NCBI RefSeq assembly: GCF_904426505.1
Contig: NZ_CAJGBN010000002.1
Span: 95,732-159,731 of the forward strand
Source of the DNA: Rubrivivax sp. A210
GTDB lineage: Bacteria; Pseudomonadota; Gammaproteobacteria; Burkholderiales; Burkholderiaceae_C
Direction of reading: 5' to 3'
DNA length: 64,000 bases
Shown here: positions 1 through 11,529 of the stretch, one piece after another
Position numbering within the stretch: the stretch's first letter is position 1
Layout of the letters: each line of letters starts with the position of its first letter
The notes under the pieces: generated by a model
Seen by the model: the letters and a program-made list of their open reading frames with translations, nothing else
Told to the model about the DNA's origin: nothing
Databases searched by the model: none
Translations under genes and position numbers: made by a program

Positions 1-51
1 GCCCACTTCGAGACCTGGTCGTCGCCGGTGATCACCGTCGCCCGGCCCTGA
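1..51 (+). CDS. 3' end of a gene of unknown function (partial)
   Basis: The first 17 codons of the window form an open frame ending in TGA at 49-51, with the terminal residues TWSSPVITVARP. A good intrinsic terminator lies about 40 bases downstream on the same strand, which supports this as a real plus-strand gene end rather than a chance frame. Too little of the protein is visible to name a family. It converges on the small lipoprotein gene at 165-605. Confidence 0.5.
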   Translation, partial: AHFETWSSPVITVARP

Positions 52-90
52 GCCCGGCACCGCCGCGGGCCTCGCGCCCGCGGCTGCAGC

Positions 91-124
91 AAGGCCCTGC
101 CGCGCAAGCGGCGGGGCTTTTTTA
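91..124 (+). terminator. Intrinsic terminator for the gene ending at 51
   Basis: A GC-rich hairpin (arms roughly AAGGCCCTGCCGC and GCGGCGGGGCTT around a GCAA loop) is followed directly by a T tract at about 118-124. Stem, tetraloop and T run are all in the expected order for the plus strand. Confidence 0.85.
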
Positions 125-164
125 TTGTTGAGGCTGACCGCCGCAGGCGCGGCGGCGCGGCGCT

Positions 165-605
165 TCAGCGCGTGACGTCGCCCGATGGGGGCGGCACGGC
201 ACGGCCGGCCGGGCAGGGCAACCAGTGGCCGCGGGCGGTGGCGTGGTACACGCGTTCACGCCCGCTGCCGCGCACGACGATGCGCCAGCCCGGCACCAGG
301 GCCTGGGTGTACATGCGGCCCGGCTGGGGACAGCCCAGCGAGCCGTCGGGCCAGGTCACGGCCTCGGCCTCGGCCTTCAGCGCGCCCGCGTCGGCCAGCT
401 GCCAGGTGGCTGCCGCGTCGGCACGCACGGCGGCCAGGATGGTCTGCAGTTCATCGGACCTTGCCGGCGCGGCCGGGGCGGGTGCGCCACCCTCAGCCAT
501 CGCAGGCACGGCGGCGCAACCGCTGGCCGCAGCCACCATGGCCACCGTGAGGGCAACGGCCTGGGCGAAGCGTGGCAGCGGCAGCGTCAAGGCGGGCCGG
601 TTCAT
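165..605 (-). CDS. Small predicted lipoprotein of unknown function
   Basis: The gene encodes 146 residues from an ATG at 605. The N-terminus is a signal sequence: a basic start (MNR..R), a hydrophobic stretch at about 13-28 and a lipobox-like AASGC, so lipidation at Cys30 and export are likely. The mature part is Ala/Pro rich, then has a compact motif, WPDGSLGCPQPG (about 84-95), followed by MYTQALVPGWRI. I recall this pattern in small uncharacterised proteobacterial proteins, but no function is attached to it. The start lies 12 bases after the secA stop on the same strand, so it is probably cotranscribed with secA. The function is unknown. Confidence 0.75.
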   Translation of the reverse strand: MNRPALTLPLPRFAQAVALTVAMVAAASGCAAVPAMAEGGAPAPAAPARSDELQTILAAVRADAAATWQLADAGALKAEAEAVTWPDGSLGCPQPGRMYTQALVPGWRIVVRGSGRERVYHATARGHWLPCPAGRAVPPPSGDVTR

Positions 606-617
606 GGCGCAAAAGGC

Positions 618-3365
<2,748 letters not shown>

Positions 3366-3687
3366 GCGGCGGGGGCTGGTTGGGTCGAAGGTGGCGCACA
3401 AGCAGCGGGCGGGCCTGGGGCCCGCGCGAACCTGGCGGCGTCTGGAGCATCTGGGGTCTGGCGCTGCTTCTGCAAGCGGTCGCAAGCGGCTGCAAAAGCT
3501 GCAAAGGGCTGCCGGACCCGTCGAACACCGCCGCTGCCGCCATCCGAAGACGCGGTGCGCCGCTGCGCGAAGCCCTTGATTTTAGCATCCGGCCCTGGTA
3601 CAGCCCCGTGACTTGCGACACCGCTGCCGGGCCTGGCGCGACCGCGGGCAGCGACCGGGCCCCGGCGCTCACTACACTGACCGCCTC
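3366..3687. promoter_or_regulatory. Divergent secA / dciA-like intergenic region
   Basis: These 322 bases separate two divergent start codons and carry no convincing reading frame. On the plus strand, a -10-like TACACT at 3673-3678 sits only 9 bases before the dciA-like ATG and there is no Shine-Dalgarno sequence. No clear -35 box is visible for either direction, and no good ribosome binding site precedes secA. I see no strong hairpin or SecM-like arrest peptide here. Confidence 0.4.
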
Positions 3688-4011
3688 ATGGCCTCCTCGC
3701 AACGCCCGTCCCCGGACAGCCACCGCCGCTCACTGGGGGCAGCGCTGGGCGAAGACCACACGCTGCGCGACCTGCTGGCGCGCGTGCGCGAATCGCAGGC
3801 GCGGCTCGCGGCCATCACGCCGCTGATGGACCCGGCCCTGCGCGCCGCGGTGCAGGCCGGGCCGCTGGACGAGCAGACCTGGGTGCTGCTGGCCGCCCAT
3901 TCGGCCGCCGCAGCCAAGCTGCGCCAGCTGGCGCCCGTCTTCGAGGCCGCACTGCAGGCCCAGGGGCGGGGCGGCCCGGCCATCAAGGTGAAGGTGGCGC
4001 AGCGGTCTTGA
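3688..4011 (+). CDS. DciA-like (DUF721) protein
   Basis: The product has 107 residues from the ATG at 3688; the open frame runs upstream to 3613, but the extension looks like non-coding arginine-rich translation. The body (LGEDHTLRDLLARVRES, then LDEQTWVLLAAHSAAAAKLRQLAPVFEAAL) matches the DUF721/DciA type, in which a small KH-like domain helps load the replicative helicase in bacteria that lack DnaC. In Burkholderiales a DUF721 gene is typically found beside secA, and the location here agrees. The start has a -10-like hexamer just upstream and no ribosome binding site, so a leaderless message is possible. Helicase loading is inferred from the family and is not visible in the sequence. Confidence 0.7.
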   Translation: MASSQRPSPDSHRRSLGAALGEDHTLRDLLARVRESQARLAAITPLMDPALRAAVQAGPLDEQTWVLLAAHSAAAAKLRQLAPVFEAALQAQGRGGPAIKVKVAQRS

Positions 4012-4035
4012 GGCCCGGCCGCGGTGGGGCGAAAC

Positions 4036-4111
4036 TGGTGCCGGCTGTCCGAATCGAACGGACGACCTTCCGCTTACAAGGCGGGTGCTCTACCAACTGA
4101 GCTAAGCCGGC
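4036..4111 (-). tRNA. tRNA-Thr (anticodon TGT)
   Basis: Read on the minus strand, this is a complete 76-nt cloverleaf with an encoded CCA end. The acceptor stem is GCCGGC/GCCGGC, the D arm has AGCTCAGTTGGTAGAGC, the anticodon stem-loop is CCGCCTTGTAAGCGG with anticodon TGT, and the T arm contains GTTCGATTC. It lies between the dciA-like gene and sspB. Confidence 0.97.
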
Positions 4112-4139
4112 CGGGCTGGCGATTGTAGGAGGCGCGCCC

Positions 4140-4643
4140 TTACTTGATCCGCTTGAGCGAGGGCCGGTTGCCGGGCGCGGGGGCCGGGTCAGGAGGCTCG
4201 TCGCCGGGGGTGGTTGCGGCATCGCCCGGGGCAGGCGGCGCATCGGGCTCGGTCGAGGCCAGGCGCAGGCCGCGCGGCGAGGCCGGGGCTTCGTTGGCGC
4301 CTTCGGCACGCGCGGCATCGGTGGGCATGGGGAAGGCCATGCCCTGGCCGTTCTCGCGTGCGTAGATGGCCACCACATGATCGATCGGCACCTGGATTTC
4401 GCGCGAGACGCCCCTGAAGCGCGCCCTGAACTCGAGGTAGTCGTTGCCGATCTTCAGCCCCGCGGTCGCCTCGTGGCCAATGTTGAGCACGATCTCATGG
4501 TTGTCGACGTACTCCATCGGCACCTGCACGCTGCCATCGACGTGGACGGCGACATAGGGCGTAAACCCGTTGTCGGTGCACCAGGCGTGCAGCGCCCGCA
4601 ACAGATAGGGGCGGGTCGACGGCGTATCGGGCGTGGGGGGCAT
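4140..4643 (-). CDS. sspB: ClpXP protease specificity-enhancing factor SspB
   Basis: This adaptor delivers ssrA-tagged proteins to the ClpXP protease. The 167-residue product has the SspB substrate-binding fold at about 8-115: RPYLLRALHAWCTDNGFTPY, the VPMEYV strand, then LNIGHEATAGLKI and the later PIDHVVAIYARENGQGM segment. A long Ala/Pro/acidic linker follows, then a short C-terminal SLKRIK, which corresponds to the ClpX-binding tail (LRVVK in E. coli). The order of fold, flexible linker and tail is as in the family. It begins 12 bases after sspA, so the two form an operon. Confidence 0.95.
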   Translation of the reverse strand: MPPTPDTPSTRPYLLRALHAWCTDNGFTPYVAVHVDGSVQVPMEYVDNHEIVLNIGHEATAGLKIGNDYLEFRARFRGVSREIQVPIDHVVAIYARENGQGMAFPMPTDAARAEGANEAPASPRGLRLASTEPDAPPAPGDAATTPGDEPPDPAPAPGNRPSLKRIK

Positions 4644-4655
4644 CGCTGGCCTTGC

Positions 4656-5267
4656 TTACTTGCGCATCACCTTCTCGGACGGCGTCAGCGCCTCGATGTA
4701 GGCCGGGCGCGAGAAGATGCGCTCTGCGTACTTGAGCAGCGGCACCGCGTTCTTGCTGAGGTCGATGCCGTAGTAGTCCAGGCGCCACAGCAGCGGCGCG
4801 ATGGCCACGTCGAGCATGCTGAAGTCGTCGCCCAGCATGTACTTGTTCTTCAGGAAGATGGGGGCGAGCTGGGTCAGGCGATCACGGATCTGCTCACGAG
4901 CCTTCTCAAGCTGCTTCTCGGTGGCCTTGACGCCGCGGCCCTCAAGCAGGTTGACGTTGCTGAACAGCTCCTTCTCGAAGTTGAACAGGAACAGGCGCAC
5001 GCGCGCACGCGCCACCGGGTCGCCGGGCATCAGCTGCGGATGCGGAAAGCGCTCGTCGATGTACTCGTTGATGATGTGGCTCTCGTACAGGATGAGGTCG
5101 CGCTCCACCAGGATGGGCACCTCGTTGTACGGGTTCATCAGCGCAATGTCCTCGGGCTTGGCGAAGATGTCGACATCGCGGATCTCGAAGTCCATGCCTT
5201 TCTCGAACAGCACGAAGCGGCAGCGGTGCGAGTAGGGGCAGGTGGTTCCGGAGTACAGCACCATCAT
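4656..5267 (-). CDS. sspA: Stringent starvation protein A (glutathione S-transferase-like)
   Basis: The 203-residue product is an RNA-polymerase-associated protein of the GST fold, induced by starvation in enterobacteria. The N-terminal thioredoxin-like domain (1-80) has SGTTCPYSHRCRFVLFEKGM and the cis-proline region NEVPILVERDLILYESHIINEYIDE. An all-helical GST C-terminal domain follows. There are two adjacent ATG codons (5267 and 5264); an AAAGG lies about 10 bases before the first. It is cotranscribed with sspB and follows the petC terminator on the same strand. Confidence 0.93.
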   Translation of the reverse strand: MMVLYSGTTCPYSHRCRFVLFEKGMDFEIRDVDIFAKPEDIALMNPYNEVPILVERDLILYESHIINEYIDERFPHPQLMPGDPVARARVRLFLFNFEKELFSNVNLLEGRGVKATEKQLEKAREQIRDRLTQLAPIFLKNKYMLGDDFSMLDVAIAPLLWRLDYYGIDLSKNAVPLLKYAERIFSRPAYIEALTPSEKVMRK

Positions 5268-5325
5268 GGCTTGGGGCCTTTCATTAACGCATCGACGAAC
5301 CGGCAGCGCTCAAGCAAGCGGCTGC

Positions 5326-5367
5326 GGAAAAGGAAAAACGCAGTGGGTGCGGCGAGCCCCCACTGCG
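5326..5367 (-). terminator. Intrinsic terminator of the petABC operon
   Basis: A perfect 9-bp inverted repeat (CGCAGTGGG at 5339-5347 and CCCACTGCG at 5359-5367) lies just downstream of petC. On the minus strand the stem is followed at once by TTTTTCCTTTTCC. Its position separates the bc1 operon from sspA-sspB. Confidence 0.85.
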
Positions 5368-5403
5368 CTGCAGGCCCGGCCTCGCGGCCCGGCCGTGCCC
5401 GGT

Positions 5404-6192
5404 TTACTTGATGTCCTTCCAGAAGGAGGCATTCAAGCGCCAGGCAATCACCGAGAAGAAGCCCAGGAAGATCAGCACCCACACGCCCAGGCGGGCACGC
5501 GCGCTCTGGTTGGGCTCGCCCATCCATTGCAGGAAGGCGACGAGGTCGGCCACCGCGTTGTTGTACTCGGCCTGCGACAGGGTGCCGGTGGTGATGGGCT
5601 CGAAGCCCTTGAAGACATGCGTCTTCTTGGCCGGATCGTGCGGATCCTTCTCTTCGGCGAAGACGGCGCGTTGCTGGCCCTGCAGCTGCCACAGCGCATG
5701 CGGCATGCCGACGCTGGGGAAGACCAGGTTGTTCCAGCCGGTGGCCTTGGTGTCGTCGCGGTAGTAGCTGCGCAGGTAGGTGTAGACGTAGTCGGCGCCG
5801 CTGCCCTTGGCGCCGTCGGCGCGCGAGCGCGTGATCAGGGTCAGGTCAGGCGGCAAGGCGCCGAACCATTCCTTGGCATCCTTGGCTTCGAGCGCGGTCT
5901 TCATCGTCTCGCCGACCTTGACGCCGGTGAAGATGAGGTTGTCCTTGATCTGCTGTTCGGTGAGGCCGATGTCGCGCAGGCGGTTGAAGCGCATGAAGGC
6001 CGCCGCGTGGCAATTCAGGCAGTAGTTGGCGAACAGCTTGGCGCCGTTCTGCAGCGCCGCCAGGTCGGACATGCGCTGGGTCGGGAACTTGTCCCAGGCC
6101 GGGCCGGCGGTGTTGGCGAGGGCCGGCGCGGTGGCGGTGAAGGCAGCCAGCGCCAGCAGGGAGGCGAGCAGCGAACGAATCGTCTTGGTCAT
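5404..6192 (-). CDS. petC: Ubiquinol-cytochrome c reductase, cytochrome c1 subunit
   Basis: Cytochrome c1 passes electrons from the Rieske centre of complex III to soluble cytochrome c on the periplasmic side. The product is 262 residues. It has a cleavable signal peptide (about 1-26, ending APALAN), a single haem c attachment site CLNCH with Cys58, Cys61 and His62, a probable axial methionine in FPSVGMPHALW, and a C-terminal membrane anchor at about 238-256 (LGVWVLIFLGFFSVIAW). It is the last gene of petA-petB-petC, 22 bases after petB, and is followed by the terminator at 5326-5367. Confidence 0.97.
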   Translation of the reverse strand: MTKTIRSLLASLLALAAFTATAPALANTAGPAWDKFPTQRMSDLAALQNGAKLFANYCLNCHAAAFMRFNRLRDIGLTEQQIKDNLIFTGVKVGETMKTALEAKDAKEWFGALPPDLTLITRSRADGAKGSGADYVYTYLRSYYRDDTKATGWNNLVFPSVGMPHALWQLQGQQRAVFAEEKDPHDPAKKTHVFKGFEPITTGTLSQAEYNNAVADLVAFLQWMGEPNQSARARLGVWVLIFLGFFSVIAWRLNASFWKDIK

Positions 6193-6214
6193 TGCAATGG
6201 GCTCCGCTGTGCGC

Positions 6215-7621
6215 TCAGTGGGCGGTGAAAACCACGCGCTCGGGCACGGGCTTGAACTCGCCGATGCGGCTCCACCAGGGCATGAGCAGGAAGAAGCCGA
6301 AGTAGAACAGCGTGCCGGCCTGGGCCAGCAGCGTGCCGACGAAGGTGGGCGGCTGGATGCCGAGATAGCCCAGCACCACGAAGACGACGATGAAGACGGC
6401 GTAGAGCGTCTTGTTCCAATTCGGGCGGTAGCGGATGGACTTGACCGGGCTGCGGTCGAACCAGGGCAGGCCGAAGAGGATCAGCACCGCCACGCCCATC
6501 ACCACCACGCCCCAGAACTTGGCATCGAAGGTCTTGAGCAGCACCGCGATCACCACCGCGGCAACCAGCGGCACGAACTTCCAGATGCCCTTGAGGCCAC
6601 CCATCAGGAAGGCCAGCACACCGGCCACGCCGACGAGGCCGGCAAGCACGTTGACGAAGTCGTCGGTGACGGCGCGCAGCATCGAATAGAAGGGCGTGAA
6701 GTACCACACCGGGGCGATGTGGGCCGGCGTCTTGAGCGGGTCGGCCGGGATGAAGTTGTTGTATTCGAGGAAGTAGCCACCGAACTCGGGCGCGAAGAAG
6801 ACGACGGCCGTGAACAGCATCAGGAAGACGCTCACGCCGATCAGGTCATGCACCGTGTAGTACGGATGGAAGGGAATGCCGTCGAGCGGGATACCGGTCT
6901 TCGGATCCTTCTTGTCCTTGATCTCGACGCCGTCGGGGTTGTTGGAGCCGACATCGTGCAGCGCCAGCAGGTGGGCCACGACCAGGCCCAGCAGCACCAG
7001 CGGCACGGCGATGACGTGGAAGCTGAAGAAGCGGTTCAGCGTGGCGTCGCCGACGACGTAGTCACCGCGGATCAGCAGCGACAGGTCGGGACCGACGAAG
7101 GGGATGGCGGCGAACAGGTTGATGATGACCTGGGCACCCCAGTAGGACATCTGGCCCCAGGGCAGCAGATAGCCCATGAAGGCCTCGGCCATCAGGCACA
7201 GGAAGATGGCGCAGCCGAAGATCCAGACCAGCTCGCGCGGCTTGCGGTAGCTGCCGTAGATAAGGCCGCGCCACATGTGCAGGTAGACGCAGATGAAGAA
7301 GGCGCTGGCGCCGGTGCTGTGCATGTAGCGCACCAGCCAGCCCCAGGGCACGTCGCGCATGATGTACTCGACCGACTCGAAGGCCTTGGCGGCGTCGGGC
7401 TTGTAGTGCATCACCAGGAAGATGCCGGTGACGATCTGGATCACCAGCACAAGCAGCGACAGGCTGCCGAAGAAATACCACCAGTTGAAGTTCTTCGGAG
7501 CGTAGTACTCCGACATGTGGAAACGGTAGGCCTCGAACGCGGTCGGGAACCGGTTCTGCAGCCACACCGTGGCCTGCGTGAGTGCCGGTGCGCCGGCCGG
7601 CGCTTCCTTGAATTCAGCCAT
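6215..7621 (-). CDS. petB: Ubiquinol-cytochrome c reductase, cytochrome b subunit
   Basis: This is the membrane core of complex III, which binds two b-type haems and the quinol oxidation and reduction sites. The 468-residue product is the full-length bacterial form, with the N-terminal four-helix b6-like half and the subunit IV-like half fused. Visible signatures are the haem-ligand regions around HSTGASAFFICVYLHMWRG and FSFHVIAVPLVLLGLVVAH, the Qo-site FVG/PEF elements (the latter as FAPEFGG), and several later transmembrane helices. The start is ATG at 7621 with GAGGTC upstream. It is flanked by petA and petC on the same strand with short gaps. Confidence 0.97.
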   Translation of the reverse strand: MAEFKEAPAGAPALTQATVWLQNRFPTAFEAYRFHMSEYYAPKNFNWWYFFGSLSLLVLVIQIVTGIFLVMHYKPDAAKAFESVEYIMRDVPWGWLVRYMHSTGASAFFICVYLHMWRGLIYGSYRKPRELVWIFGCAIFLCLMAEAFMGYLLPWGQMSYWGAQVIINLFAAIPFVGPDLSLLIRGDYVVGDATLNRFFSFHVIAVPLVLLGLVVAHLLALHDVGSNNPDGVEIKDKKDPKTGIPLDGIPFHPYYTVHDLIGVSVFLMLFTAVVFFAPEFGGYFLEYNNFIPADPLKTPAHIAPVWYFTPFYSMLRAVTDDFVNVLAGLVGVAGVLAFLMGGLKGIWKFVPLVAAVVIAVLLKTFDAKFWGVVVMGVAVLILFGLPWFDRSPVKSIRYRPNWNKTLYAVFIVVFVVLGYLGIQPPTFVGTLLAQAGTLFYFGFFLLMPWWSRIGEFKPVPERVVFTAH

Positions 7622-7665
7622 CTTGACCTCGGGTCCGATTGGGTTGTGTCAGGCGCGCGGGGCGC

Positions 7666-8277
7666 TCAGGCCTTCTTGTCTTCGCCGATCAGCAGCGACG
7701 TGTCCGACAGGAACATGTGCGGCGGCACCTCGAGGTTGTCGGGTGCGGGCTTGTTCTTGAAGACGCGGCCGGCCATGTCGAAGGTCGAGCCGTGGCAGGG
7801 GCAGAGGAAGCCGCCGGCCCAGTCGTCGGGCAGCGAGGGCTGGGCGCCAGGGGTGAACTTGTCGCTCGGCGAGCAGCCCAGGTGCGAGCAGATGCCCACG
7901 CCGACGAAGAACTCGGGCTTGATCGAGCGGTGGATATTGCGCGCGTAGGCGGGCGTCAGCTCGTCAGGCTTGCGCTGGGATTGCGGATCGGCCAGCTGGG
8001 GGTCGATCTTGGGCAGGGCATCGAGCTGGGCCTTGGTGCGACGGATGATCCACACCGGCTTGCCGCGCCATTCGACGGTCAGCTTCTCACCGGGCTGGAT
8101 GCCGCCGATGTCCACCTGGACCGGGGCACCGGCGGCGCGTGCGCGCTCGGACGGGGCGAAAGTGCTCACGAAGGGCACCGCGACCGCCGCGCCACCAACG
8201 GCACCGGCGCCGCAGGTGATGGCGATCCAGGTGCGTCGTTCCTGGTCGAAGCCTTGTTCAAGGGCGGCGTCGCTCAT
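7666..8277 (-). CDS. petA: Ubiquinol-cytochrome c reductase, Rieske iron-sulfur subunit
   Basis: This subunit holds the high-potential 2Fe-2S cluster that takes the first electron from quinol in complex III. The product is 203 residues. An N-terminal Tat-type signal/anchor (RRTWIAIT followed by a hydrophobic segment to about 40) precedes a soluble domain. The cluster ligands are in CSHLGC (Cys130, His132; Cys135 is the disulfide Cys) and CPCHGS (Cys159, Cys161, His162). The ATG at 8277 has AGAGG upstream. It is first in the petABC operon and divergent from mscL across 247 bases. Confidence 0.97.
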   Translation of the reverse strand: MSDAALEQGFDQERRTWIAITCGAGAVGGAAVAVPFVSTFAPSERARAAGAPVQVDIGGIQPGEKLTVEWRGKPVWIIRRTKAQLDALPKIDPQLADPQSQRKPDELTPAYARNIHRSIKPEFFVGVGICSHLGCSPSDKFTPGAQPSLPDDWAGGFLCPCHGSTFDMAGRVFKNKPAPDNLEVPPHMFLSDTSLLIGEDKKA

Positions 8278-8524
8278 GCAGAACCTCTGGGTACGTGGGT
8301 GATTCGGGTCAACCAGCGATTCTATGCGAGCCGCCCTTGCGGCCGGCTTGCAGGCCGGCCGCCGCGCCCCGGCGTCGGCCTGCGGGCCGCTCGCCGCGCG
8401 CCAAACCGGCCTCGCTTCTATTGACGCTGCCGCGCGGCGCGACTACCGTGCCGGCCGTCGGCAGCCGCGCTGCCCCAACCCCACCCTGGCCCCTAGCGGG
8501 CCCACAGGCACAGGAGCAGTCAGC

Positions 8525-8944
8525 ATGAGTTTCACTTCGGAATTCCGCGAGTTCGCCCTCAAGGGCAATGTGATGGACCTCGCGGTCGGCGTGATCATCG
8601 GCGGCGCCTTCGGCAAGATCGTCGACTCGGTGGTCGGCGACCTCATCATGCCGCTGGTGGGCCGCGTCGTCGGCGGGCTCGACTTCAGCAACTACTTCAT
8701 CCCGCTGGCCGGCCAGACCGCCACCACGCTGGTCGAGGCCAAGAAGGCCGGCGCGGTGTTCGCTTACGGCAGCTTCTTCACGGTGGCGCTCAACTTCATC
8801 ATCCTGGCCTTCATCATCTTCATGATGGTCAAGCAGATGAATCGCATGAAGCGCGAGGCCCCGCCGCCGCCGCCCGCCCCGCCGGCCCCGACGACAGAGG
8901 ACGTGCTGCTGCTGCGCGAGATCCGCGACTCGCTGCGCAAGTAG
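8525..8944 (+). CDS. mscL: Large-conductance mechanosensitive channel MscL
   Basis: This pentameric inner-membrane channel opens under membrane tension to release solutes during hypo-osmotic shock. I start it at ATG 8525, preceded by AGGAG, giving 139 residues (E. coli MscL has 136); the open frame extends further upstream without support. TM1 spans about 14-45 ([19 protein letters not shown]) and TM2 about 75-102 ([19 protein letters not shown]). The cytoplasmic end has a Pro run ([10 protein letters not shown]) and the usual C-terminal helix [12 protein letters not shown]. It is a single-gene unit, divergent from petA. Confidence 0.97.
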   Translation: MSFTSEFREFALKGNVMDLAVGVIIGGAFGKIVDSVVGDLIMPLVGRVVGGLDFSNYFIPLAGQTATTLVEAKKAGAVFAYGSFFTVALNFIILAFIIFMMVKQMNRMKREAPPPPPAPPAPTTEDVLLLREIRDSLRK

Positions 8945-8952
8945 GCAATCGC

Positions 8953-8981
8953 TGCCGCCTGCGCCCTCGGCACAGGCGGCA
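8953..8981 (+). terminator. Hairpin after mscL (weak terminator candidate)
   Basis: A 9-bp inverted repeat (TGCCGCCTG at 8953-8961 and CAGGCGGCA at 8973-8981) begins 8 bases after the mscL stop. There is no T tract, so it may act only as a 3'-end stabiliser or a weak terminator. Confidence 0.4.
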
Positions 8982-9042
8982 AGGGCGCCGCACGGGCTTG
9001 CCGCATACTAGAAGGCCGCAGACCCGCGGCCTCCGCGCATCG

Positions 9043-11529
9043 ATGAAGCCGAATCCCGTCCACCGCCTTCCCCCACCGCTGGAGGCCGCCGTGCAGCGCA
9101 TCAAGCTGGCGGCGCGCGAGGCGGCCGAGAGAACCATAGAAAGCCTGGGCCTGGCGGCGCTGGCCGCCGGCAGCGTCTATTTGCGGGATGGCCTGCTCGG
9201 TGCGCAGTTCGAACTCAACCGCAAGTCGGCGGTGTTCGTGCTGACCTTCAACGATGCCTTCGACGAGCGCGTGCTGCGAGAGGTTGGCCCGCGCGCCGCC
9301 ACGGCCACCACCACCGGCGGCAAGGCCCCGCCCTATGCCTCCGCGCCCGCGCCGCGCCATACCAACTGGGACAGCCTGAGCCTGGTGGACGACCGCGAGG
9401 TCGAGGCGCAGATCTCGGCCGAGCGCTTCGGCATGGAGATCGCCTACGCCTGCGAGTGGGAGCTGCGCGAGCTCGACGCCTACGTCGGCGCGCTGCTGGT
9501 CGACGCCGGCGGCGAGAGCGAGCGCAACCCGGTGCGCCCCGACATCGTGGGCCACGCCATGCTGCGCGGCATCGAGTCGGTATCCGACCGGCCCGATGTC
9601 CACAAGGTGCTGTCCTCCGAGATGAGCCGCTCGCTGGGTGCGCTGCTGCCGGCGGTGTACGCCAGCATCGTGGCCGACTGGCGCAACGCCGGCGTGCAGC
9701 CGGCTGGCCTGGCCGTACGCAACCGCCCTTCGCGCGAGTACGCGCGTGACACCGGGCGCGAGGATGGCTTCGACCCCGAACGCAGCAGCGCCAGCCGCTA
9801 CGGCGCGCTGCCCGCGGACAGCCGGATGGGAGGGCGCCAAACCAGCGGGTTCGTGCCGGCCACCGTCTACGGTGGCGGGCGTGGCGGCACGCAGCTGGGC
9901 CAGGTCGATCCGGCGCTGATGTCGGTCATCCGCCGCCTGGCCCACGTCGGGCCAGCCTACGGTGGCAGCGGAAGCAGTGGCGGGAGCGGCACGCAGGGCG
10001 GCCGCGCCGCCGAGGCGGGCGCCATGGCCGGCGGCGGCCAGGGCTGGGTCGAGGAAGACGACTACTACGGCGGCGGGGGTGCGCCGCTGCCCAACCTGAT
10101 ACGCGCTCACCGCGAAGAGTTGCGCCAGGCCTCGCGGGGCGGCGTCGACCACATGGTGATCGACGTCATCGGCTTCCTTTTCGACCAGATCCTGGCCGAT
10201 CCCAAGGTGCCGCCGCAGATGGCGCGCCAGATCGCGCGGCTGCAATTGCCGGTGCTGCGCGCGGCCCTGGGCGACTCCAGCTTCTTCTCGACGCGCAAGC
10301 ACCCGGTGCGGCGCTTCATCAACCGCATCGCCTCGCTCGGCGCCGGCTTCGAGGACTTCAGCGACGAGGCGGCCCGGCAGCTGCTGGCCAAGGTGCGCGA
10401 GCTGGTGCAGCAGGTGGTCGAGGGTGATTTCGACCGCATCGAGATCTATGAGCAGAAGCTGCTCGCGCTCGAGCAGTTCGTCAACGAGCAGGCGCTGCAG
10501 GGCGGCAATGACAGCGGCGGCGAAGACGCCGCCACCGTGCTGTCGGAGAAGGAAGACGAGATTCGCCTGCGCCAGCTTTATGCGCAGCGCCTGGCCGGCG
10601 ATCTGAAGGACGTCGAGATCCCCGACTTCCTGCGCGATTTCGTCAGCGGCGTCTGGAGCCAGGTGCTGATGCAGGCCAACTCCCAGGGCGGCGCCGACGG
10701 CCCGCTGGCGCAGCGCCTGCGCCGCGTCGGCCGCGAGTTGTTCCTGAGCGTGCAGGCCAAGCCCACGCCAGCCCACCGCAAGGCCTTCCTGGCCGAGCTG
10801 CCGCGGCTGATGCAGGACCTGACGGAAGGCATGAATCTCATCGCCTGGCCCGAGGCCCAGCGGCGCGAGTTCTTCGGCCGCCTGATGCCGGCCCATGCCG
10901 ACGCCCTCAAGCGCGCCGGCGCACGCCAGCTCGACATCAACCTGATGGCGCGCAGGGTCGAAGGCGCGTTCGAGAAGCCCCTGCCTTCACGCGAGGAACT
11001 GCGCGCGATCCCGGCCACGCCGCTGGCCGCCGACGAGGCAGCCCAGGCCCGCTTCACGCCCGAGGAGGCCAGGCGCATAGGCCTGGTTGACGAGGCTGCG
11101 GTCGACTGGAACGGCCAGGTCGACATCCCGCTCGGCGATGCGGCCGATGGTGCCGAACAGGCCGAGGCCGGCCCGCGCATCGCCGCCCTGCCCGTCGCCC
11201 CCGGCCTGCCCGCACCCACCGAGGCGCCCGAGGCCACGCAGGGCCACGGGCTGGCCGAGAACGTCGAGGTCGGCTTCGCCTATGAGATGCACCTCAACAA
11301 CGAATGGCACAAGGTGCGCCTGGCCCACATCAGCCCGGGGCGGGCCTTCTTCATGTTCACCTACGGCGGACGTCATCGCAAGACAGTGTCGCTGACGCAG
11401 CGCATGCTGATCCGCCTGTGCGATACCGGCCGCATGCGCGCCTTCGAGCAGGCCGCGCTGCTCGAGCGCGCCACCGCCCGCGCCCGGCGCCAGCTGGCCG
11501 CGCTGGGGCAGGCTCAGGCCGCCGGCTGA
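9043..11529 (+). CDS. DUF1631 family protein of unknown function
   Basis: The 828-residue protein starts at ATG 9043; a TTG further upstream would add 15 residues without support. It matches the DUF1631 pattern: a long N-terminal helical part, a Gly/Ser-rich low-complexity linker (about 290-345), a central helical region (QILADPKVPPQMARQIARLQLPVLRAAL), and a C-terminal segment resembling a PilZ-type barrel (VEVGFAYEMHLNNEWHKVRLAHISPGRAFFMFTY). No catalytic motif, signal peptide or membrane span is visible. Family members are cytosolic and uncharacterised; a role in c-di-GMP sensing is only a guess from the C-terminal resemblance. Its 3' end overlaps pdxA by 16 bases, convergently. Confidence 0.85.
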   Translation: MKPNPVHRLPPPLEAAVQRIKLAAREAAERTIESLGLAALAAGSVYLRDGLLGAQFELNRKSAVFVLTFNDAFDERVLREVGPRAATATTTGGKAPPYASAPAPRHTNWDSLSLVDDREVEAQISAERFGMEIAYACEWELRELDAYVGALLVDAGGESERNPVRPDIVGHAMLRGIESVSDRPDVHKVLSSEMSRSLGALLPAVYASIVADWRNAGVQPAGLAVRNRPSREYARDTGREDGFDPERSSASRYGALPADSRMGGRQTSGFVPATVYGGGRGGTQLGQVDPALMSVIRRLAHVGPAYGGSGSSGGSGTQGGRAAEAGAMAGGGQGWVEEDDYYGGGGAPLPNLIRAHREELRQASRGGVDHMVIDVIGFLFDQILADPKVPPQMARQIARLQLPVLRAALGDSSFFSTRKHPVRRFINRIASLGAGFEDFSDEAARQLLAKVRELVQQVVEGDFDRIEIYEQKLLALEQFVNEQALQGGNDSGGEDAATVLSEKEDEIRLRQLYAQRLAGDLKDVEIPDFLRDFVSGVWSQVLMQANSQGGADGPLAQRLRRVGRELFLSVQAKPTPAHRKAFLAELPRLMQDLTEGMNLIAWPEAQRREFFGRLMPAHADALKRAGARQLDINLMARRVEGAFEKPLPSREELRAIPATPLAADEAAQARFTPEEARRIGLVDEAAVDWNGQVDIPLGDAADGAEQAEAGPRIAALPVAPGLPAPTEAPEATQGHGLAENVEVGFAYEMHLNNEWHKVRLAHISPGRAFFMFTYGGRHRKTVSLTQRMLIRLCDTGRMRAFEQAALLERATARARRQLAALGQAQAAG

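Noticed and set aside
165..605. The small lipoprotein as a displaced TssJ
   Set aside because: It lies beside secA, far from the T6SS, and lacks the TssJ beta-sandwich length and pattern.
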